A stretch of DNA of 64,000 nucleotides. Origin: JBLUOA01 sp048060095 (GTDB taxonomy: Bacteria > Pseudomonadota > Alphaproteobacteria > Rhodobacterales > Rhodobacteraceae). A program made the translations under genes and the position numbers. The notes beneath the pieces are model-generated. The model ran no database searches. It was given only the letters and a program-made list of their open reading frames with translations, and was not told the DNA's origin. The DNA is taken from positions 248,001 to 312,000 of the forward strand of contig NZ_JBLUOA010000002.1 in assembly GCF_048060095.1 (NCBI RefSeq), written 5' to 3'. Of the stretch, positions 18,886 to 27,775 are shown one piece after another; within the stretch, counting starts at the first letter, position 1, and each line of letters opens with the position of its first letter.

Positions 18886-19362
18886 ATGCCATCCATCTAT
18901 GACGCGATAAAATCCGACCACGACAACCATCGTAAACTGTTGAACACGCTGGAAGATACGTCCGGAGATTCCGAAACTCGCCGCAAGGCGTGGGATGATT
19001 TCTACTACGATGTGAAATCCCATGCCGCCGCTGAGGAAGAGACATTTTATTCAAAGCTCATCTCAAAAACCTGGGGTCAGGATTCCGCGCGCCATTCGGT
19101 GCATGAACACCAGCAGCTTGATGACCTGATGGAGGAGTTGAACGACACGGACATGTCCTCCCCCGGCTGGCTGACGAAGTTCAAGACGCTGAAACACGAC
19201 TACGAACACCACATGGACGAAGAAGAAAACGAAGTCTTCACCCGCGCCCGCGAAGTGATCGAGAATAGCGAAGAGGCTGGGTTCGGCGACCGCTTCCTCT
19301 CTCGCAAGAAAGAAGAACGCAAGATCGTCGATGAAAAGGTCGCGGATAGCCTCGAAGACTGA
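18886..19362 (+). CDS. hemerythrin-domain protein
   Basis: This 158-residue helical protein has the HHE-type di-iron ligand pattern: KSDHDNHRKLL, KSHAAAEEETFY, HSVHEHQQLDDLMEEL and DYEHHMDEEENEVF. Such proteins bind oxygen or NO, or protect iron-sulfur centres under stress. The start follows TAGGAGAGCCC. The perfect EcfG-type promoter in front places it in the general stress response encoded near 58 kb. Confidence 0.92.
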   Translation: MPSIYDAIKSDHDNHRKLLNTLEDTSGDSETRRKAWDDFYYDVKSHAAAEEETFYSKLISKTWGQDSARHSVHEHQQLDDLMEELNDTDMSSPGWLTKFKTLKHDYEHHMDEEENEVFTRAREVIENSEEAGFGDRFLSRKKEERKIVDEKVADSLED

Positions 19363-19401
19363 CGCGGCAGGCGGCGCGGGCCGAGACCCGCGCCATCCGC
19401 C

Positions 19402-21180
19402 TTATTCCTCGGGCGGCAGAACCCGCAGGCGCAATTCGCGCAACTGTTCGTTCGTCGGGTCGGACGGGGCCGCCATCATCAGGTCTTCGGCGCGCTGGTT
19501 CATCGGGAACATGATGACCTCGCGAATATTCGCTTCATCGGCCAGCAGCATCACGATCCGGTCGATCCCTGCCGCGCAACCGCCATGGGGCGGCGCGCCG
19601 TATTTGAACGCGTTGACCATACCGCCAAAGCGTTTGCGCACCTCATCTTCACCGTAACCCGCCAGTTCAAACGCCTTGAACATGATCTCTGGCTTGTGGT
19701 TTCGGATCGCGCCGGACACAAGCTCATACCCGTTGCAGGCAAGGTCATATTGGTAGCCGAGCACCTCAAGCGGATCGCCCGACAGCGCCTCGATCCCGCC
19801 CTGTGGCATCGAAAACGGGTTGTGAGAAAAGTCGATCTCTCCGGTTTCCTCATCCGCCTCATACATTGGAAAATCAACGATCCACGCAAAGGCAAAGCGG
19901 TTCTGGTCGGTCAGCCCAAGCTCGTTCCCGATCTCAACCCGTGCACGGCCCGCGACAGCCTCAAACGCGCTTGGCTTGCCACCAAGGAAGAACGCCGCAT
20001 CCCCGACCTCAAGGCCAAGCTGCTGGCGGATCGCTTCGGTCCGTTCCGGGCCGATATTCTTGGCAAGCGGGCCGGCGGCTTCCATGCCCTCGCCCTGATC
20101 GCGCCAGAAAATATACCCCATCCCCGGCAGCCCTTCTTTCTGGGCAAAGGCGTTCATCCGGTCGCAGAACTTCCGGCTGCCGCCGCCCGGCGCGGGGATC
20201 GCGCGGATTTCGGTGCCTTCCTGCTCCAGCAGTTTCGCAAAGATCGCAAAGCCCGAGCCTTTGAAATGCTCGCTCACCACCTGCATCTTGATCGGGTTGC
20301 GCAGGTCGGGCTTGTCGGTGCCATACCACAGCGCCGCATCGCGGTAGCTGATCTGCTCCCACTCCATATCGACCGTCTTGCCACCGCCGAATTCCTCGAA
20401 GATCCCTTGGATCACCGGCTGGATGGTGTCGAACACGTCTTGCTGCTCAACAAACGACATCTCCATATCAAGCTGGTAAAAATCGGTGGGCGACCGGTCG
20501 GCACGCGGGTCTTCATCGCGGAAACACGGCGCGATCTGGAAATATTTGTCAAAACCCGACACCATGATCAGCTGCTTGAACTGTTGCGGCGCTTGCGGCA
20601 GCGCGTAGAACTTGCCCGGATGCAGACGGCTCGGCACGAGGAAGTCGCGCGCGCCTTCGGGGCTGCTGGCCGTGATGATCGGGGTCTGGAATTCGTTGAA
20701 CTCCGCATCCCACATCCGTTTGCGGATCGACCGAACGACGTTCGAGCGCAGCAGCATGTTGTCTTGCAACTTTTCCCGCCGCAGGTCGAGGTAGCGGTAT
20801 TTCAACCGCGTTTCCTCGGGGTATTCCTGATCGCCAAATACCATCAAAGGCAGTTCTTCCGCCGCGCCCAACACTTCCATGTCGCGCACGTAAACTTCGA
20901 TCTCGCCGGTCGGCAGCTTGGCATTCACAAGGCTTTCGTCCCGCGCCTTCACCTCTCCGTCAACGCGGATGCACCATTCGCTGCGCACCTTCTCAAGCTC
21001 AGCGAAAACTGCTGAATCCGGGTCGCAGATCACCTGCGTCATGCCGTAGTGATCGCGCAAATCGATGAACAACACGCCGCCGTGGTCGCGGACCCGATGG
21101 ACCCAGCCCGAAAGACGGACGGTTTCGCCCACGTTAGACTTGTTCAATTCGTTGCAGGTCAGGCTGCGAAAGGCGTGCAT
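19402..21180 (-). CDS. aspS: aspartyl-tRNA synthetase
   Basis: Class II aminoacyl-tRNA synthetase that charges tRNA-Asp (and possibly tRNA-Asn). The N-terminal OB fold has LSGWVHRVRDHGGVLFIDLRDH. Motif 2 is CFRDEDPRADRSPTDFYQLD and motif 3 contains GIDRIVMLL. The bacterial GAD insertion lies between. The true start is the ATG at 21180 (HAFRSLTCNELN). An in-frame upstream extension lacks similarity to the family. The product is 592 residues, a normal bacterial length. Confidence 0.97.
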   Translation of the reverse strand: MHAFRSLTCNELNKSNVGETVRLSGWVHRVRDHGGVLFIDLRDHYGMTQVICDPDSAVFAELEKVRSEWCIRVDGEVKARDESLVNAKLPTGEIEVYVRDMEVLGAAEELPLMVFGDQEYPEETRLKYRYLDLRREKLQDNMLLRSNVVRSIRKRMWDAEFNEFQTPIITASSPEGARDFLVPSRLHPGKFYALPQAPQQFKQLIMVSGFDKYFQIAPCFRDEDPRADRSPTDFYQLDMEMSFVEQQDVFDTIQPVIQGIFEEFGGGKTVDMEWEQISYRDAALWYGTDKPDLRNPIKMQVVSEHFKGSGFAIFAKLLEQEGTEIRAIPAPGGGSRKFCDRMNAFAQKEGLPGMGYIFWRDQGEGMEAAGPLAKNIGPERTEAIRQQLGLEVGDAAFFLGGKPSAFEAVAGRARVEIGNELGLTDQNRFAFAWIVDFPMYEADEETGEIDFSHNPFSMPQGGIEALSGDPLEVLGYQYDLACNGYELVSGAIRNHKPEIMFKAFELAGYGEDEVRKRFGGMVNAFKYGAPPHGGCAAGIDRIVMLLADEANIREVIMFPMNQRAEDLMMAAPSDPTNEQLRELRLRVLPPEE

Positions 21181-21419
21181 TTCATGTTCCCTTGAGGGTG
21201 TTTGATCTGTTCGCGCCGATGAACATTCTACAGGCCCGGAAGTCAAGGCCGCTCTCCTCCCGGACCGGGCATTCCGCAAGCGCTTTGGCACAAAACGGCG
21301 CGAAAACTGGGCCTTGGGCCTCAAATCTGGACAAACGGAACAATTATCCTGCAAAATCAGTTGTAAGAGAGGAGATATTGACCATTACCGCCGACGATGG
21401 TGCGGCTTGGGGGGTGAAT

Positions 21420-22640
21420 ATGTGGGAAAAGATTTTCTTGCGAATGGTCGGGCACCTGATCCGACACGGCACGCTTAGCGTGACGATGCCTGACGGCTCA
21501 ACCCATCATTTTGGCGACGGCGCGGGTGACAAGGTTGCGGTAACGATCACCGAACCCGAGGTGCTGCGCCGCTTTCTCCTCAGCCCCGAACTCGCAATCG
21601 GAGAGGCCTATACAGACGGCCATCTGACCATTGAAGACGATGACCTTTACGGCCTGATCGCGCTTGGCACGAAGAACCTGACGCTCGGCAAGGGGCATGG
21701 GCTTGAACGACTGATCGCCCCGATGATGCGGCGGATCAATCAATTCAATCCAATGTCCCGCGCCCGCCGCAATGTCGCCCATCACTACGATCTGTCCGGC
21801 GCGCTGTACGATCTGTTTCTCGACAAGGACAAGCAATATTCCTGCGCCTATTTCCGCGATCCGAACTTCACTCTGGAACAGGCGCAAGAGGCGAAGAAAG
21901 CGCATATCGCGGGGAAACTCCGCCTTCAGCCGGGAATGCGAGTCCTTGATATCGGCTGCGGCTGGGGCGGCATGGCGCTGACCCTCGCCCGTGATTACGG
22001 GGTGAATGTTGTCGGCGTCACCCTGTCCGAAGAACAGCACAAGGTCGGCACTGACCGCGTTCGCGCCGCCGGGCTGGAAGACAAGATCGACCTGCGCCTG
22101 ACAGACTACCGAAAAGTGACCGAAGATTTTGACCGCGTCGTCTCCGTCGGCATGTTCGAACATGTCGGCGTGCCGCATTACCGCGAATATTTCAACGCCG
22201 TGCACGATCGGCTGACCGAGGATGGCATCGCCCTGATCCACACGATTGGCCGCGCAGGCCCGCCGGGGCGCACAAGCCCTTGGATCGACAAGTATATCTT
22301 CCCCGGCGGTTACGTTCCGTCGATGTCCGAAGCGATGCAGGCCATAGAACGCGAACAGCTATGGACGACCGATGTCGAGGTCTGGCGCCTGCACTACGCC
22401 GAAACTCTACGCCACTGGCATGATCGCTTCATGGCGAATATCGACAAGGTGAAAGAGATCTACGACGAACGCTTTTGCCGGATGTGGCGGTTCTACCTGA
22501 TCGCATCCGAACTGACGTTCCGGCACGCGCAGCAGGTCGTGTTCCAGTTCCAGCTTGCCCGCAAGCAGGATGCCGTGCCGCTGACACGCGACTACCTGTA
22601 TGCACCGCACGAAGACAGGATTCAGGACGCCGCCGAATAA
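21420..22640 (+). CDS. cyclopropane-fatty-acyl-phospholipid synthase family methyltransferase
   Basis: A SAM-dependent enzyme of ~406 residues that modifies unsaturated acyl chains of phospholipids, or is a close relative. It shows MSRARRNVAHHYDLSGALYDLFLD, the SAM-binding motif VLDIGCGWGGMALTLA, SVGMFEHVG and HTIGRAG, followed by FPGGYVPS. I favour the ATG at 21420 (WEKIFLRMVGHL); a TTG at 21378 with GAGGAG close upstream is an alternative. The 3' end overlaps the convergent aminotransferase gene by 19 bases. Confidence 0.88.
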   Translation: MWEKIFLRMVGHLIRHGTLSVTMPDGSTHHFGDGAGDKVAVTITEPEVLRRFLLSPELAIGEAYTDGHLTIEDDDLYGLIALGTKNLTLGKGHGLERLIAPMMRRINQFNPMSRARRNVAHHYDLSGALYDLFLDKDKQYSCAYFRDPNFTLEQAQEAKKAHIAGKLRLQPGMRVLDIGCGWGGMALTLARDYGVNVVGVTLSEEQHKVGTDRVRAAGLEDKIDLRLTDYRKVTEDFDRVVSVGMFEHVGVPHYREYFNAVHDRLTEDGIALIHTIGRAGPPGRTSPWIDKYIFPGGYVPSMSEAMQAIEREQLWTTDVEVWRLHYAETLRHWHDRFMANIDKVKEIYDERFCRMWRFYLIASELTFRHAQQVVFQFQLARKQDAVPLTRDYLYAPHEDRIQDAAE

Positions 22641-23239
22641 CCCACGAGGTCGGCGGGGATCAGACCCCGCAGCGAATTGCCCACGTAAAGCTCCCGCGCG
22701 TCGGCAAGGTCGCCGGGGATGAGCGTATCCTCGACCGCCTGCCCGCTTTCCAGCATCTCGGCCCGCAAGACCCCCGGCAGCACCCCCGCACTCAGCGGCG
22801 GCGTCACCAGCAGCGCCCCAAGATCGGCAAAAACGGTGGTGATCGTGCCGTCACAGACATGCCCGGCCTCGTTCAGCAACACCCGTTCGTCGATACCGTC
22901 CGGCAACTCCGCCCGCATCCGGTCATAGATCGCGCGCTGCGTCGTCTTGTGTCTCAGCCACGGATCGGCCGACTCCAGTCGCTCCGGCGCAATCTCAATC
23001 CGCCAAGTCCCTGTGACAGGCAAGAAGGGCGTGGTTTCAAACGCAAACGCGCCCTCGGCATCCAACGTCAAGCGGCACCGCAACGGCGCGTCGCCCTCTA
23101 TTCGCATGGCGTCCTCCGCCGCCGCCCGGTCAAACACATACCCCAGCGCCTCGGCACTCCTCGCCATCCGCTGAAAATGCCGCTCCAACCGCCGAAACCC
23201 CTCGCCGGGGTGATATCCAAACGTCTCAATGATCTTCAT
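22622..23239 (-). CDS. pabC: class IV aminotransferase, probable aminodeoxychorismate lyase
   Basis: A 205-residue fold-type IV PLP enzyme. The PLP lysine sits in LRHKTTQRAIYDRM, and later segments VLLNEAGHVCDGTITTVF and LPGVLRAEML match the branched-chain aminotransferase/PabC family. The protein is shorter than typical PabC (about 270), as is usual in Rhodobacterales. It overlaps the pabB stop by four bases, supporting release of p-aminobenzoate from aminodeoxychorismate for folate. Confidence 0.82.
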   Translation of the reverse strand: MKIIETFGYHPGEGFRRLERHFQRMARSAEALGYVFDRAAAEDAMRIEGDAPLRCRLTLDAEGAFAFETTPFLPVTGTWRIEIAPERLESADPWLRHKTTQRAIYDRMRAELPDGIDERVLLNEAGHVCDGTITTVFADLGALLVTPPLSAGVLPGVLRAEMLESGQAVEDTLIPGDLADARELYVGNSLRGLIPADLVGYSAAS

Positions 23240-24360
23240 CGCGGCAACCGGGCGTAACGGGCTTTCAGCAACGCCTCCTCATATTCCGACGGTGCGGTGC
23301 TGTCCCAAACGACCCCGCCGCCGACATTCAGCCGCACCTTACCGTCCTCAAACACACTCAAGGTCCGGATCGCGACGTTGAAACTCGATGCGCCATCCGG
23401 CGCCATCCAGCCAATCGCGCCGCAGTAAACCCCGCGCGGGTCCGGCTCCAACTCTCGAATAATCTCCATCGCCCGAATTTTCGGCGCACCCGTAATTGAC
23501 CCACACGGAAACAGCGCGCGAAACAGATCGCCAAGGCCGACATCCGGCAACAACTGCGCCACCACCCGCGATACCATCTGATGCACTGTCGTGTATGTCT
23601 GCACCTTGAACAGCTCCGGAACCTCGACCGATCCGACCTCTGCAACCCGGCTGATATCATTGCGCAAAAGATCAACGATCATCAGGTTTTCGGCGCGGTT
23701 CTTGATGTCGTTGCGCAGCCATTCCTTCCGCGCCACATCCTCCGCCTCCGTCAGCCCTCGCGCAACCGTGCCTTTCATTGGCAAAGTCTCAATCCGCCCC
23801 TCCGCATCCGTGCGAAAAAACAATTCGGGGGAGCGTGACAGGATCACCGGCCCAACCCCCAGTTCGACAAACGCACCATGCCGCACCGGTTGGTGCGCCC
23901 GCAGCGCCTCGTAAAGCGCCCGCGCATCGCCCGACAATGCACCGATCATCGGAAATGTCAGATTGACCTGATAGGTATCGCCCGCGCCAATATAATCGCG
24001 AACTATCTTAAACGCCTCGCGATACCGCGCGGCATCCCAAACCGGCTCCGGCGGCGCCAGGTTCGCATTGCCCCTCGCCCAACGCTCCGGCCCTTCCGGC
24101 TTATCGAATACGCCAAACGCCATCAGCGGAGTGTCCCACTCCTCCGGCATCAGATCCGCCAGCGATGGGATCAGCGCATAGCCAAGCTCATAGCTCGCGT
24201 ATCCCGCAACCCATTTACCCGACGCCCGCACCCGATCCACTGCCTCAAGCGCGGCGTCGACCTCCCCCGGCGTTTCGGCAACGATCAATCGCTCCGGCCG
24301 CCGGAACGCCATCGCCGCCCCGCCGGGACCGTGGTCAAAACAGATCTCTGGCTCACTCAA
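23236..24360 (-). CDS. pabB: aminodeoxychorismate synthase component I
   Basis: Chorismate-using enzyme for p-aminobenzoate synthesis. It has the anthranilate-synthase-type core: YQVNLTFPMIGALSGD, LSRSPELFFRTDAEGRIETLPMKGT, KNRAENLMIVDLLRNDISRV, LFPCGSITGAPKIRAMEII and VYCGAIGW. No clear ATG is present near the family N-terminus. The best start is the TTG at 24360, just before CFDHGPGGAAMAF, with the ATG at 24312 as fallback. A longer frame upstream crosses an intergenic repeat and is not coding. Confidence 0.88.
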   Translation of the reverse strand: MSEPEICFDHGPGGAAMAFRRPERLIVAETPGEVDAALEAVDRVRASGKWVAGYASYELGYALIPSLADLMPEEWDTPLMAFGVFDKPEGPERWARGNANLAPPEPVWDAARYREAFKIVRDYIGAGDTYQVNLTFPMIGALSGDARALYEALRAHQPVRHGAFVELGVGPVILSRSPELFFRTDAEGRIETLPMKGTVARGLTEAEDVARKEWLRNDIKNRAENLMIVDLLRNDISRVAEVGSVEVPELFKVQTYTTVHQMVSRVVAQLLPDVGLGDLFRALFPCGSITGAPKIRAMEIIRELEPDPRGVYCGAIGWMAPDGASSFNVAIRTLSVFEDGKVRLNVGGGVVWDSTAPSEYEEALLKARYARLPR

Positions 24361-24430
24361 TGGAATCGCCTGCCCAGTGTGTCGCAAAGGATATACCCCG
24401 CTTTCCACCAAAGCGCGCCACCCCGCCACC

Positions 24431-24465
24431 ATTTTCCAAAAATATCCCCGCCGGAGGCTCCGACA
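24431..24465 (-). repeat. Rhodobacterales-type intergenic repeat, copy A
   Basis: On the minus strand it reads GGAGCCTCCGGCGGGGATAT followed by TTTTGGAAAA. A related copy is at 34706-34740 and a shorter one at 29078-29100. It lies directly after the acyltransferase gene and before pabB, and forms a small GC hairpin. Confidence 0.6.
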
Positions 24466-24478
24466 TAGGCGGCAAACC

Positions 24479-25528
24479 TCAACCGGTATGGCTGCCCACA
24501 ACCAACCCGCGCTGCTCGTCCATTCCCATCGACAACAACCGGGGCCGCTCCGCCTGCGCGGCCTGAAAGCTCGCCTTATCCACCATCCCGCGCCACTCCG
24601 CACGGATCAGACTTTGCGCCACCGCCCCGCCCAGAGTATTCCCCGGCCCCAGCATGATGAAGACATCCGGCATCAGCTCCCGCGCGGCGACGCGAATCGC
24701 GGCGGTAAAGTCATAAGGCCGCACAACCTGATGACCCAGCGTGTAGTCCCACAGCCCCGAAAGCTCCGCCGCCTTCGGCCACCAGATCGCGCCACGCCCG
24801 TCGATCAGCGGAACCTCCGGCTGGTGGAACAAATCCCGCCCCAACCGTGCGCGACCTTCCTCTGCGACGGGTTCCTGCAACGCCGTATGGAACGCCGCGT
24901 GGTTCGGCAGGCGCATCGGAAAGCGGTCATCGACGCGCGGCATCTCGGCCTCGAACGCCGCCAGCCCGGCCTCGTTCCCGGCGATCACCAACATGCCTCC
25001 CAAGTCAATCGAAAGGCCCAGAACGTGATCCGCGCGCTTGTCTATTTCGAACATTTTGCGCTCTATTTTCTCGCGCCCACCCTCAATTTCTTTCCATTCC
25101 TTATCAAAATAGGGATAAATCAGCTGCCCGCCGATCAGCCGCTCCTGCATCAGCATGCCCATGGTGTTCACGACCTCAAACCCGCCCATCGGATCAAGCG
25201 CGCCGCCGCAGGCCAGCGCGATATACCAGCCCATCGAATTGCCGGTGACGCCGATGACGTCGAACCGGTCCCGATCAATCGCCAGATAGTCGGCAAAAGC
25301 GCAGGCATAAATCAGCGGAGAGGCATTATCCCCCCGCGTGTGCTTCGCCCCCGAAAACCGTTCCGCACCATCAAGCGCAGAAACAGCCTCCTGCCCTGCA
25401 TCCGCGCGATAGGCGTCGAAGGCATCCAACATCTCCCCCCGCGCCGCATGGTGCCGCGCGAAATATCCAAGCTCTGCCTTGTTGTAAGTCCCGCGCCCCG
25501 GCGCGACGACGACTGCGGTTTGTTTCAT
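24479..25528 (-). CDS. FabD-like acyltransferase with altered substrate Arg
   Basis: This 349-residue protein has the malonyl/acyl-transferase fold. The nucleophile elbow is VTGNSMGWYIALACGGAL (Ser98, the GHSLG equivalent). His214 in NHAAFHTAL matches the catalytic His of FabD. The Arg that binds the malonyl carboxylate in FabD lies 25 residues after the Ser; here that position is Met123 (NTMGMLMQE). It is thus unlikely to be a true malonyl transferase. The ATG overlaps the stop of the E1 gene (ATGA), implying a shared pathway. Confidence 0.75.
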   Translation of the reverse strand: MKQTAVVVAPGRGTYNKAELGYFARHHAARGEMLDAFDAYRADAGQEAVSALDGAERFSGAKHTRGDNASPLIYACAFADYLAIDRDRFDVIGVTGNSMGWYIALACGGALDPMGGFEVVNTMGMLMQERLIGGQLIYPYFDKEWKEIEGGREKIERKMFEIDKRADHVLGLSIDLGGMLVIAGNEAGLAAFEAEMPRVDDRFPMRLPNHAAFHTALQEPVAEEGRARLGRDLFHQPEVPLIDGRGAIWWPKAAELSGLWDYTLGHQVVRPYDFTAAIRVAARELMPDVFIMLGPGNTLGGAVAQSLIRAEWRGMVDKASFQAAQAERPRLLSMGMDEQRGLVVGSHTG

Positions 25529-27708
25529 GTCCGCCCCCACAGCCCCTTGGCAGCTTCAACAATCGACTCTTTCGACGGCATCGTCGCGGCGTAGGCTGGC
25601 CCAGTCGCGATAAAGCTATCCTCCGCCGCCAGCCGCGCATGGGGCAGCCCGGTGCGTTCCGCCAGCAGCGTCATCAGCGCCTCCGACACGTTGCCCGACC
25701 GTCGACATTCATCAACGATCAAGACCTTCTCCGCCCCCTCCAGCGCCGCGATGACACCATCCTCCGGCAACGGCGCGATCCAGCGAATGTCGATGACCCG
25801 CGTTTCAATCCCTTTCGCGGCCAACACCTGCGCCGCTTGGCAACTCAGGTAATGCCCATTCCCGTAGGTCACAATCGCCAGCGGCCCGTCGCCCGTCACC
25901 CCGACCTCGCCCAGCGCGATCCGCTCGCCAACCGCCGGATAGGCCTGCATCCAGCCGCCATCCTTTTCCTTGTGCAGATCCCGCACCGGGTAAAGCGCGA
26001 TGGGTTCCACGAACACCACGACCCGCTGTTCCTCTCGCGCCAACCGCACGCATTCCCGCAGCATCTTCGCGGCATCGGCTCCATGCGACGGCACCGCAAC
26101 GATCACCCCCGGAATATCCCGCAAAACCCCTAGCGAGTTATCGTTATGAAAATGCCCGCCAAATCCCTTCTGATAGCCAAGCCCGGCAATCCGCACGACC
26201 ATCGGGTTGGTAAATTGCCCGCCGGAAAAGAACGGCAGCGTCGCCGCCTCGCCCCGCAGCTGATCCTCGGCATTGTGCAGATAGGCGAGGAACTGGATCT
26301 CCGGCATCGGGACGAACCCGTTATGCGCCATGCCGATGGCAAGGCCGAGGATCGACTGCTCATCCAGCAGCGTATCAATCACCCGATCCTTGCCAAACCG
26401 GTCACACAGCTTTTGCGTCACGCCGTAAACGCCGCCCTTCAGCCCCACATCCTCGCCCATCACGGCGATCTCTGGATGCTCCAGCATCAGATCGGTCAGC
26501 GCCCAGTTGATCAGGCGGCTCATCGGTTGCGGCTCTGCCATCGCGCGCATGTCGCTGCCGAAGGCCGCAGCCCGCGCCTCCTCACCCGGCCCGTTGGTCG
26601 GCTTGCAGGCACGCTTCGGCGGGATCAGCGATGCCATGACTCCCTTCGCGTCCTTCAACCGGGGCCGCGTCACCACCTCCGCCGCGACCCGCGTGCATTG
26701 GGCGTCAGTGTCGTCGTAGATCGCCAACGCCTCCTCCGCCGTCAGCGCCCCGGCCTCCACCAACAGCCGCGCGGAATGAAGCAGCGGGTCCGCGGCCTCC
26801 CACCCCTCAAATACGTCTTTCGCCAGATACGTCTGCTGCATGTCAGACCCCGCGTGGCCATACAGCCGCACCAGCGACAAATGCAGAAATGCAGGCTTCT
26901 TCACCGTCCGCACATACTCCGCCGCCGCCCTTGACGCGCGGTATGTGTCGAACAGGTCAAGCCCGTTGGCGTGAAAATACTTCAACCCCGGCTTCGCCGA
27001 ATAATTCGCCGCGACCCAGCCCTTCGGCGTCCTGACCGAAATCCCGATCCCGTTATCCTCGCACACGAACAACAGCGGCAGCGGCACCGACTGATAGCTG
27101 GTCCAGCAAGCCGAATTGATCGCCCCCTGCGCGGTCGAATGGTTTGACGAGGCATCCCCGAACGAACACATGACAATGCTGTTGTCGTCCAGCACCTTAT
27201 GCTCTGGCGCGTGCCTCCGCCCGAGTCCAATCGAATAGGCCGCCCCCACCGCCTTCGGCAAATGGCTAGCAATCGTCGAGGTCTGCGGCGGGATCATCAG
27301 CTTGCGCGACCCCAGCACCTTATGCCGCCCACCGGAAATCGGGTCTTCGGTCGAGGTCGCAAAGCTCAGCAGCATGTCCCAGGCCGGAGTCACCCCCGGC
27401 ACCTGCGCGCTGCGCCGGGTCTGAAACGCGCCGTCCCGGTAGTGCAGAAACGCCATGTCATCGGGCCTGAGCGCGGAGGCGACCGCCGCCATCCCCTCAT
27501 GCCCGGACGAGCCAATCGTGTAATACCCCTGCCCGGCCTTCTGCATCTTGCGGCTGGTCCGGTCGAGGTTCCGGCTAAGGCATTGCGCGCGGTAAATCGC
27601 GACCGCTTCCTCTGCCGCCAACGGCCCGACAGGCGCGGCGCTTTCCGGCAAATCGCCCTTCGCCACACGCTCGCGGAACGCCTCATGCACGATATCAGCG
27701 CGGTCCAA
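25525..27708 (-). CDS. fused alpha/beta E1 component of a 2-oxoacid dehydrogenase
   Basis: Thiamine-diphosphate-dependent decarboxylase of the branched-chain/pyruvate class with both subunits in one 727-residue chain. The alpha half has SSGHEGMAAVASAL, the TPP region MCSFGDASSNHSTAQGAINSA and CEDNGIGISVRTP. The beta half begins MSRLINWALTDLMLEHPEIA with VMGEDVGLKGG, then LLDEQSILGLAIGMA and VIDIRWIAPLPEDGV. The TTG at 27708 follows a very strong AGGGGGG and is the preferred start. No E2 or E3 gene is nearby. Substrate unproved; 2-oxoadipate is plausible from context. Confidence 0.85.
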   Translation of the reverse strand: MDRADIVHEAFRERVAKGDLPESAAPVGPLAAEEAVAIYRAQCLSRNLDRTSRKMQKAGQGYYTIGSSGHEGMAAVASALRPDDMAFLHYRDGAFQTRRSAQVPGVTPAWDMLLSFATSTEDPISGGRHKVLGSRKLMIPPQTSTIASHLPKAVGAAYSIGLGRRHAPEHKVLDDNSIVMCSFGDASSNHSTAQGAINSACWTSYQSVPLPLLFVCEDNGIGISVRTPKGWVAANYSAKPGLKYFHANGLDLFDTYRASRAAAEYVRTVKKPAFLHLSLVRLYGHAGSDMQQTYLAKDVFEGWEAADPLLHSARLLVEAGALTAEEALAIYDDTDAQCTRVAAEVVTRPRLKDAKGVMASLIPPKRACKPTNGPGEEARAAAFGSDMRAMAEPQPMSRLINWALTDLMLEHPEIAVMGEDVGLKGGVYGVTQKLCDRFGKDRVIDTLLDEQSILGLAIGMAHNGFVPMPEIQFLAYLHNAEDQLRGEAATLPFFSGGQFTNPMVVRIAGLGYQKGFGGHFHNDNSLGVLRDIPGVIVAVPSHGADAAKMLRECVRLAREEQRVVVFVEPIALYPVRDLHKEKDGGWMQAYPAVGERIALGEVGVTGDGPLAIVTYGNGHYLSCQAAQVLAAKGIETRVIDIRWIAPLPEDGVIAALEGAEKVLIVDECRRSGNVSEALMTLLAERTGLPHARLAAEDSFIATGPAYAATMPSKESIVEAAKGLWGRT

Positions 27709-27775
27709 GCTTACCCCCCTTCGCCACGACCGCGCCAAAAAATCGTCAGGGCGCGGTCCATACGTGATCCATATC

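Noticed and set aside
21330..21365. Possible EcfG promoter before the CFA-type methyltransferase (GGAAC-N17-AGTT)
   Set aside because: The -10 lacks the conserved first C; single weak match, not listed as a feature.
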